9,289 nucleotides of DNA from DATDSR01 sp036517855 (GTDB lineage Bacteria > Patescibacteriota > Minisyncoccia > Phycocordibacterales > DATDSR01). Every line of letters starts with the position of its first letter. Within the stretch, counting starts at the first letter, position 1. A model generated the notes under the pieces. It was not told the DNA's origin and did not search any database. It saw nothing but the letters and a program-made list of their open reading frames with translations. The position numbers and the translations under genes are program-made. Where the stretch lies: contig DATDSR010000043.1 in NCBI GenBank assembly GCA_036517855.1, forward strand, positions 1 through 9,289. Reading direction: 5' to 3'. This document shows positions 5,630-9,289 of this stretch, piece after piece.

Positions 5630-6514
5630 TTAAGAGTTGCCACTAATTCCTATCTTCCACACGCCTTTTTCTAAGAAGGCTTCAATGGTTTGGCGGGTGG
5701 CTTTGTTAATCAGATTTGAGTGCGAGAGCTTCATCCTCTTGGCATACTCATTAAGAGTCACAATTTTTTTGCCTTCTAGATACGCCAGACGCTTGTGATA
5801 GCTGTTGGTTAGCGCCTTGGCTACGATCTCCTCCATTATCTTAGTTGCTCCCCTTTTATCATATTCAGCAAAGGCATCGTAATACTTTTGCCGGTCAATG
5901 AATTTAATATTAATGGGCACATAACCCTCACGGATTAAAAGGTAATTATTGAGAACACGACCAATACGGCCATTGCCGTCTATGAATGGGTGCGTATATT
6001 CAAAAGCCAAATGCAATCTTGCAATGCGTTTGATAACGCTTTCATGACTGCTTGCGTGATAGTCTGAGAGCATCTTTTCTAATCTCTCAAGTATCTCTTG
6101 AGGTGCTGGGGCTATGTGACTACCGACTCGCACAAACTCTTTGTCTTTACGAAAGCGCCCCGCGATATCATCACGGATATTTGAAATCAACATTTTGTGG
6201 AGTGAGAGTATAACCTCGAGCGAGAGCTCCTGTTCTTTGGCTCGCTTATCAATATACGAGACTACCCGAGCGAGATTCTTAGCTTCAAAAATCTCACGCT
6301 CACTGATATACCTATCGAGGTCAATCTGAAGTAGAATCTTCTCTGTTTCCTCCAGAGTTAGGGTGCTATTTTCGATGGCATTGGAGTTGTAGACTTGCTC
6401 GGCAACCTCCGCTTCAGAAACGAGCTTGAGCAGGGCATCTTTGCCCGCTGATACTTTGTAATATCTGTCTCGAAACTCAATAATTTTTTTGTTTGCCGAA
6501 ATTACCCGTGCCAT
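5630..6514 (-). CDS. Fic domain protein with N-terminal autoinhibitory motif and C-terminal HTH
   Basis: 294 residues, complete. The Fic active site HPFIDGNGRIGR (175-186) matches HPFx[D/E]GNGRxxR perfectly, so AMP transfer from ATP to a protein hydroxyl is expected. GRFRKDKEFVRVGSHIAPAP (119-138) gives the target-docking flap. Residues 44-49, S-N-A-I-E-N, fit the class II inhibitory motif [S/T]xxxE[G/N] with E48 as the arginine-blocking glutamate, so no separate antitoxin is needed. The C-terminal 45 or so residues (LNEYAKRMKLSHSNLINKATR) look like a winged HTH, common in the Fic_N/HTH group. The target is unknown. It is the first gene of the long minus-strand block and has its own promoter, with the -10 only 6 nt from the ATG. 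Confidence 0.95.
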   Translation of the reverse strand: MARVISANKKIIEFRDRYYKVSAGKDALLKLVSEAEVAEQVYNSNAIENSTLTLEETEKILLQIDLDRYISEREIFEAKNLARVVSYIDKRAKEQELSLEVILSLHKMLISNIRDDIAGRFRKDKEFVRVGSHIAPAPQEILERLEKMLSDYHASSHESVIKRIARLHLAFEYTHPFIDGNGRIGRVLNNYLLIREGYVPINIKFIDRQKYYDAFAEYDKRGATKIMEEIVAKALTNSYHKRLAYLEGKKIVTLNEYAKRMKLSHSNLINKATRQTIEAFLEKGVWKIGISGNS

Positions 6515-6520
6515 ATAGTA

Positions 6521-6548
6521 AGTATAGCCATCTTAACGGTTTTGTCAA
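6521..6548 (-). promoter_or_regulatory. Promoter of the Fic-ITPase-msrA operon
   Basis: Minus strand: -35 TTGACA (6548-6543, perfect), 16-nt spacer, -10 TATACT (6526-6521). Six nucleotides then the ATG at 6514, so a leaderless transcript is predicted. No Shine-Dalgarno site fits. Confidence 0.75.
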
Positions 6549-6554
6549 GATAAA

Positions 6555-6588
6555 CGTGAAAATAGCCGTATTTTTCGTCTTTTTCACG
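6555..6588. repeat. 8-bp inverted repeat CGTGAAAA / TTTTCACG between divergent promoters
   Basis: Arms at 6555-6562 and 6581-6588, perfect, separated by 18 nt. It lies between the Fic and DUF2975 promoters, immediately upstream of the Fic -35, in otherwise AT-rich non-coding DNA. A binding site for a dimeric regulator is possible; the binding protein is unknown. Confidence 0.45.
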
Positions 6589-6611
6589 ATTATTGATCTA
6601 TATCCACAAAT

Positions 6612-6639
6612 AACGATAAACATATATTGACAAACGATA
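6612..6639 (+). promoter_or_regulatory. Two direct AACGATA repeats around the DUF2975 -35 box
   Basis: AACGATA at 6612-6618 and 6633-6639, exactly 21 bp apart (two helical turns), one before and one directly after the -35 TTGACA. The position suits a repressor, plausibly the small XRE protein encoded at 7194, whose relatives often control their own operon (inference). Confidence 0.45.
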
Positions 6640-6655
6640 TGGGTTAGAGTAAGCT
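6627..6655 (+). promoter_or_regulatory. Promoter of the DUF2975-XRE operon
   Basis: -35 TTGACA (6627-6632, perfect), 17-nt spacer, -10 TAAGCT (6650-6655, weak but TAnnnT). The ATG at 6662 follows after 6 nt, again predicting a leaderless mRNA. Confidence 0.55.
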
Positions 6656-6661
6656 AGGTTA

Positions 6662-7144
6662 ATGCGAAAAAGCTCAACAATATTACTTCAAGTGGTCACT
6701 GTACTCATTGGCGTTGGGGCCGTGGCCTTTATGCTTTGGGAACCTACCATCGAGGGGAGGAATGTGGGGGCCACGCTCTCCCAGATTTACTTCGATGACC
6801 CCTTCTTGGCCTGCGCGTACCTAGCCTCTATCCCCTTCTTCATAGCCCTCTATCAAGTATTCAAATTACTCGGCTATATCGGGCGGGACGAAGTTTACTC
6901 ACTCAAATCGGTAAAGGCTTTGCGAACTATTAGATACTGCGCGATGACTCTTGTCGCTTTTGTGGTTGGAGCCGAAACCTACCTATTTATTTTCCAGCGG
7001 GGCAAGGATGACATCGCGGGCGGCGTCTTTATGGGACTACTCATGATTTTCGCCTTTGGCGTCGTAGCCATCGCGGCCAAGGTGTTTGAAGGGACTTTGC
7101 AAAAAGCCGTGGACATGAAATCCGAGAACGACCTAACGGTATGA
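6662..7144 (+). CDS. DUF2975 family membrane protein
   Basis: 160 residues with four predicted membrane helices (about 7-26, 48-70, 90-111, 119-141) and a polar C-terminal tail. The layout, the loop LLGYIGRDEVYSLKSVKALRTIRY (from 69) between helices 2 and 3, and the following gene for a small XRE regulator are typical of the DUF2975 family, which is commonly paired with YozG-like regulators. Its function is unknown; a membrane partner or sensor for the regulator is a guess. It starts 6 nt after a -10-like box. The regulator gene follows after a short gap, so the two form an operon that diverges from Fic. Confidence 0.87.
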   Translation: MRKSSTILLQVVTVLIGVGAVAFMLWEPTIEGRNVGATLSQIYFDDPFLACAYLASIPFFIALYQVFKLLGYIGRDEVYSLKSVKALRTIRYCAMTLVAFVVGAETYLFIFQRGKDDIAGGVFMGLLMIFAFGVVAIAAKVFEGTLQKAVDMKSENDLTV

Positions 7145-7193
7145 AGTCGCACTCCAAAGGACGGTATTGTGCGACATGATTTCGCTAAATCAT

Positions 7194-7397
7194 ATGCCAA
7201 TTATCATCAACATCGACGTTATGCTTGCCAAGCGCAAGATGAGCGTCACCGAGCTTGCCGACAAGGTCGGCATCACCATAGCCAACATCTCCATCCTCAA
7301 AAACGGCCGAGCCAAAGCAATTCGCTTCTCAACACTTCAAAAAATCTGCAAAGCCCTCGAATGTCAGCCCGGCGATATACTAGAGTGCAAAAGTTAA
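7194..7397 (+). CDS. Small XRE/Cro-type HTH regulator (YozG-like)
   Basis: 67 residues when started at ATG 7194 (MPIIINIDVML). This is the start expected by the family, whose members begin MPIIIN-x-D. Residues 10-66 form one HTH domain: LAKRKMSVTELADKVGITIANIS (11-33), with the recognition helix in ITIANISILKNG and the conserved ECQPGDILE at the end. In-frame earlier starts exist at ATG 7176 and TTG 7167; the TTG has an AAGG site 6 nt before it, so the N-terminus could be 6 or 9 residues longer. The protein has only the DNA-binding domain; it probably represses its own operon with DUF2975. The gene ends 9 nt from the convergent toxin gene. Confidence 0.9.
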   Translation: MPIIINIDVMLAKRKMSVTELADKVGITIANISILKNGRAKAIRFSTLQKICKALECQPGDILECKS

Positions 7398-7406
7398 CAC
7401 TAGGAC

Positions 7407-7799
7407 TTAGATCCAATCACTGTATTCCGGATAATTCTCTCTGATTTTGTGTTTCCATTCGGCCGTTTCGTTGTGAATAGCTATATCATTCTTACCGTAT
7501 ACCAAAAGCACATGCACAGTACACGTGCTTTTGGCGACCGCGACGATACATCTGTTGCCAGATCCGTGTCTAGATTCTTGAGTTTTTGCTACGCGAAATT
7601 CGGTCTTACAGATTTTAATATTCCCCTTTTCAGCGATAGTTTCAGCAATCGTAGTTTCGAACAATGAATCCATGCGCCGAAACTCCTCAACGATAGCCTC
7701 CCAGGTGATGTCCCATGCACCTTTATGTTTCTTTTTGAAATTTGAGACATAGTGCCTTTCGGCATACTTCTCTAAGACGACAACATAGTTAGTAGACAT
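7407..7799 (-). CDS. Putative RelE/HigB-like toxin of an HTH-Panacea TA pair
   Basis: 130 residues, no confident family by eye. The second half fits a RelE-type fold: a strand-turn-strand with ICKTEFRVAKTQESR (63-77), GNRCIVAVA (81-89) and HVLLVYGKND (96-105), which recalls the 'basic-x-R ... S ... RxIY ... vLLVYxK' pattern of HigB/RelE mRNA interferases. Candidate catalytic basic residues are K65, R69, R77, H78, R83 and K103. The N-terminal half is helical, with many E/K residues. The gene overlaps the antitoxin gene by 11 nt, with antitoxin first, a common TA arrangement. A small hairpin (7803-7815) covers its AGGA site, so translation may depend on the ribosome finishing the antitoxin. The fold call is an inference; the protein could be another toxin type. 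Confidence 0.6.
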   Translation of the reverse strand: MSTNYVVVLEKYAERHYVSNFKKKHKGAWDITWEAIVEEFRRMDSLFETTIAETIAEKGNIKICKTEFRVAKTQESRHGSGNRCIVAVAKSTCTVHVLLVYGKNDIAIHNETAEWKHKIRENYPEYSDWI

Positions 7800-8472
7800 G
7801 GTCAGGATCTTCCTGCGTTATCAGCCCATACGGGATAACCTCATCTGGAGCACAGAGCTTGTATGGCAATTGTTCATGAGTAAAGGTAACGATTTCTGGG
7901 GTTCTCTTGTGTTTCCATTTTAAGGAGATTTTATGCATCAGATCAATTTCTTTTTTACCAAGCAAGTTTAATCCTTCGTGTACTGCCCCTCCCCCGAGAG
8001 AAACTAGCATAGCATCGCCCCTGTGATCAACTTTGATTTTCCCTTCATCCTCTAGCTCTGCAAGTGCCCGGAAATAGGGGTCGGGAACTGGTCCGTATGC
8101 TCGGCGCAGATATTGCATACCACTCATACTTTCAAGATTGTTGTAGAACCAAGCAAAATCAGAAAGGTATAAAAGTTTTGCCAGTTTGGTCTTGGGCACT
8201 TTGCCATCTTCGGAGATCTGCGAACTCAAAAGAGCCAGAATCATCTGCTTATACTTCTCGTACTTCGGCTCTGTGGACTTAGCGAGATCCTCCATAGTGA
8301 TACCAAAAATGCCGCAGAGCTTATCCGCTTCATCAAGTGTTAGTTCTCTAGCTCCTCGCTCAACCGCCATATAGGACTGGCGGGAAAGGCCCAATTTTTC
8401 GGCCATGGAGAGCTGTGAGAGCCCGCCTTTCGTGCGAAGGTTCTTAATAATAGATGCGTATTTGGTGCTCAT
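7789..8472 (-). CDS. XRE HTH-Panacea (DUF4065/SocA-like) antitoxin
   Basis: 227 residues from ATG 8472. The frame is open back to 8589, but those 39 codons cover the promoter and look non-coding, while MSTKYASIIKNLR is a normal HTH start. Residues 6-62 are an XRE HTH (LSQLSMAEKLGLSRQSYMAVERG at 18-40). From about 75 to 190 lies a Panacea-type domain: KLAKLLYLSDF (96-106) and the diagnostic RRAYGPVPDP (123-132), with LAELEDEGKI behind it. Panacea domains act as versatile antitoxins that neutralise many toxin types; HTH-Panacea proteins also repress their own operon. The last 3 codons overlap the toxin start. A palindrome at 8471-8484 over the -10 box and ATG would suit autoregulation. Confidence 0.85.
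   Translation of the reverse strand: MSTKYASIIKNLRTKGGLSQLSMAEKLGLSRQSYMAVERGARELTLDEADKLCGIFGITMEDLAKSTEPKYEKYKQMILALLSSQISEDGKVPKTKLAKLLYLSDFAWFYNNLESMSGMQYLRRAYGPVPDPYFRALAELEDEGKIKVDHRGDAMLVSLGGGAVHEGLNLLGKKEIDLMHKISLKWKHKRTPEIVTFTHEQLPYKLCAPDEVIPYGLITQEDPDHVY
7803..7815 (-). promoter_or_regulatory. Short hairpin over the toxin Shine-Dalgarno-like site
   Basis: In the mRNA, CAGGA-AGA-TCCTG (7815-7803), a perfect 5-bp inverted repeat with a 3-nt loop. The AGGA in its 5' arm is the only Shine-Dalgarno-like site for the toxin start at 7799. It lies in the antitoxin coding end. Confidence 0.35.
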
Positions 8473-8484
8473 AGTTATCACTAT
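8471..8484. promoter_or_regulatory. Palindrome ATAGT-TATC-ACTAT over antitoxin -10 and start
   Basis: A perfect 5-bp inverted repeat with a 4-bp centre. It covers five bases of the -10 box, the gap and the first two bases of the ATG, so bound protein would block both polymerase and ribosome. The likely binder is the encoded HTH antitoxin (inference). Confidence 0.5.
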
Positions 8485-8508
8485 ACCAAGGAGGTGTACG
8501 AAATGCAA
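8480..8508 (-). promoter_or_regulatory. Promoter of the Panacea TA operon
   Basis: Minus strand: -35-like TTGCAT (8508-8503, weak), 17-nt spacer, -10 TATAGT (8485-8480) preceded by TGG, an extended -10. Seven nucleotides separate it from the ATG at 8472, so a leaderless or nearly leaderless mRNA is predicted. Confidence 0.6.
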
Positions 8509-8526
8509 ACTAGTAGTGTTGATAAT

Positions 8527-8554
8527 TTGACATCTGAAATGAGAGGAGTAAAAT
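8527..8554 (+). promoter_or_regulatory. Strong plus-strand promoter, divergent from the TA operon
   Basis: -35 TTGACA (8527-8532, perfect), 16-nt spacer, -10 TAAAAT (8549-8554, 5 of 6). Transcription would start near 8561, about 158 nt before the next coding start. The matches are better than for most promoters in this window. Confidence 0.6.
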
Positions 8555-8561
8555 AGCAAAA

Positions 8562-8591
8562 GAGTGCCTCTGCGTGCGGCAGAAACCACTC
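8562..8591 (+). ncRNA. 5'-terminal hairpin: leader or small RNA of unknown function
   Basis: GAGTG (8562-8566) pairs with CACTC (8587-8591), and TCTGC (8569-8573) with GCAGA (8579-8583), around a 5-nt loop, with a small 2x3 internal loop. The stem starts at the predicted start of transcription. The rest of the 8592-8718 gap shows a CCCC-TTT-GGGG mini-hairpin (8614-8624) and the palindrome CAATT-A-AATTG (8658-8668), but no clear terminator. Only the structure is supported, not an RNA identity. Confidence 0.35.
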
Positions 8592-8677
8592 AATTTCCCG
8601 GAATGTCTTTTTACCCCTTTGGGGCAATCCAGCCTATCTCTGTGCGAAGTAATCGATCAATTAAATTGTAGCAGACC

Positions 8678-8706
8678 TAGACTCATTAACAAACAAGGGA
8701 TATAAA
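8678..8706 (+). promoter_or_regulatory. Second promoter candidate close to the 68-residue gene
   Basis: -35 TAGACT (8678-8683, 4 of 6), 17-nt spacer, -10 TATAAA (8701-8706, 5 of 6). The ATG at 8719 follows after 12 nt, giving a predicted leader of only about 6 nt. Confidence 0.45.
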
Positions 8707-8718
8707 CACTTCAACTCA

Positions 8719-8925
8719 ATGCCCTATTACACTCGTAATACTGGCAAGCCGTGGAAGGCACAAGACGTTTCCCAACTCAAGCAACTGATTCGTCAAAATG
8801 CCCCAACGCGGGTAGCCGGATTCAAACTTGGGAGAACTGAAAATGCGGTCAGAGACGAGGCAAGCAAGATTGGCCTAAGTCTCAAGCCGACAAATCAGTC
8901 CCCGTACACTCACAGGAAGCCGTAA
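8719..8925 (+). CDS. Small Myb/homeodomain-like protein
   Basis: 68 residues, basic. The pattern PW-x(4)-V-x-x-L-x-x-L ... PTRVAGFKLGRTENAVRDEASKIGLSL (29-55) is that of a small Myb-like helix-turn-helix, in which the last helix carries 'LGRT-x-x-AV'. It resembles a family of roughly 60-70 residue proteins of unknown function known mostly from proteobacteria, with a conserved tail 'KPTNQSPY' (56-63). DNA binding is likely by fold, but the target is unknown. It stands alone on the plus strand, with promoters at 8527 and 8678 and a strong terminator 5 nt after the stop. No Shine-Dalgarno site lies at normal distance. Confidence 0.82.
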   Translation: MPYYTRNTGKPWKAQDVSQLKQLIRQNAPTRVAGFKLGRTENAVRDEASKIGLSLKPTNQSPYTHRKP

Positions 8926-8930
8926 TAAAG

Positions 8931-8961
8931 AAAAGGAGCATGTCCGCACCATGCTCCTTTT
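8931..8961. terminator. Bidirectional rho-independent terminator
   Basis: A perfect 12-bp inverted repeat, AAAAGGAGCATG (8931-8942) and CATGCTCCTTTT (8950-8961), with a 7-nt loop. The T-run on one strand and the A-run on the other make it work in both directions. It sits between the convergent 68-residue gene and the HNH gene. Confidence 0.93.
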
Positions 8962-8989
8962 GCTTTCCAAATATTTTTCAAATCGTTGA

Positions 8990-9289
8990 CTACCGATTAC
9001 CTTTTGCTCGATTGTGTGTCTTACACAACATCTCACAATTATTAAGCATTGTTTTGCCACCTTTGCTCCAAGCTGATACATGGTCGGCATCCATATCTGA
9101 AAGAGTCCAAATTTTGTCCTTGTTTGCATCATGTCCAATCGCACAGTGAGAGCAGTTTGAAACTCCTTTTTTCTTTGCATAGGCAGTTTGAGCTTCGTAA
9201 ACTGAACGCTTAGTTGAATCCTCGAATACCCTTATTTCAAGTAGCTTTGTTTCAACTTCTCCACCTAAAACATACTCAAAAATACCTTT
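8990..9289 (-). CDS. HNH endonuclease C-terminal part, DUF262-HNH-like (cut by right window edge)
   Basis: 99 residues are visible, open to the window edge, with the stop at 8990. The start lies outside. An HNH zinc-type nuclease is clear: CSHC (46-49), then DADHVSAWSKGG (67-78) with D69-H70, N84, and LCKTHNR (88-94), the C-x2-H-N-R end of the fold. The preceding part, KGIFEYVLGGE, LEIRVFEDSTKRSVYEAQ (about 17-34), resembles the linker in front of the HNH in DUF262-HNH proteins, so the missing part is probably a DUF262 (ParB-like NTPase) domain. Such proteins are related to type IV restriction and phosphorothioate-dependent defence nucleases, but the role here is not shown. It is the last gene before the bidirectional terminator. 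Confidence 0.8.
   Translation of the reverse strand, partial: KGIFEYVLGGEVETKLLEIRVFEDSTKRSVYEAQTAYAKKKGVSNCSHCAIGHDANKDKIWTLSDMDADHVSAWSKGGKTMLNNCEMLCKTHNRAKGNR

Noticed and set aside
6975..6981. A further AAACCTA box
   Set aside because: It lies inside the DUF2975 coding sequence without a partner repeat or promoter, so it is probably chance.
7169..7444. Plus-strand 91-residue frame overlapping the XRE gene
   Set aside because: It is His/Gln-rich, out of frame with the clear HTH protein, and runs into the convergent toxin gene.
8473..8589. 39-codon N-terminal extension of the Panacea antitoxin
   Set aside because: It covers the -10/-35 boxes and the hairpin region and reads like random sequence; the HTH starts normally at 8472.
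8614..8624. CCCC-TTT-GGGG as a terminator
   Set aside because: Only 4 bp, and no T-run follows on either strand.
8875..9180. Minus-strand 101-residue frame
   Set aside because: It crosses the terminator and lies out of frame with the clear HNH gene at 8990-9289.
1..9289. CRISPR arrays, tRNA/rRNA genes, insertion sequences
   Set aside because: No regularly spaced repeats, no cloverleaf or rRNA segments, and no transposase or terminal inverted repeats were seen.

Overview
This is bacterial chromosomal DNA of intermediate GC, tightly packed, read with the standard bacterial code (TGA is used as a stop at 7142-7144). No rRNA, tRNA, CRISPR array or transposase is visible. A long run of small single-domain nucleotide-, redox- and signalling-related enzymes, very short gaps, several 1-11 nt gene overlaps, few good Shine-Dalgarno sites and short compact proteins all resemble genomes of Patescibacteria/CPR (Parcubacteria-like) bacteria. 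That placement is an inference with moderate to low confidence.

Layout. (1) 1-6514, all minus strand, eleven genes in two blocks. The upstream block starts at a promoter in front of a Fic protein (6514) and continues through an ITPase/HAM1-type NTP pyrophosphatase, MsrA, a DinB-like protein, a GrpB-family protein, a Nudix hydrolase and a histidine-phosphatase-like protein. It looks like a 'house-cleaning' cluster that removes damaged nucleotides and repairs oxidised methionine, plus small transferase and phosphatase folds. A second promoter at 2333-2360, decorated with three AAACCTA boxes, starts the second block: a MerR-type DNA-binding domain fused to a GHKL ATPase, a STAS-like DUF4325 protein, a METTL7-like methyltransferase, and the N-terminal third of a P2-type cation ATPase that runs off the left edge. 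(2) 6662-7397, plus strand: a DUF2975 membrane protein with its small XRE-type regulator, divergent from Fic. (3) 7407-8472, minus strand: a probable toxin-antitoxin pair, with an HTH-Panacea antitoxin overlapping a RelE-like toxin. (4) 8527-8925, plus strand: a strong promoter-like element, a hairpin leader and a 68-residue Myb/homeodomain-like protein, ending in a near-perfect bidirectional terminator. (5) 8990-9289, minus strand: the C-terminal part of an HNH nuclease that resembles DUF262-HNH proteins.

Two points stand out. First, the MerR-GHKL + DUF4325 pair looks like a partner-switching (SpoIIAB/SpoIIAA-like) circuit in which the ATPase carries its own DNA-binding domain. It is preceded by a plausible autoregulatory operator. 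Second, four independent promoters (in front of the genes starting at 2326, 6514, 6662 and 8472) place the -10 box only 6-7 nt before the ATG. This predicts leaderless mRNAs and agrees with the lack of Shine-Dalgarno sites.
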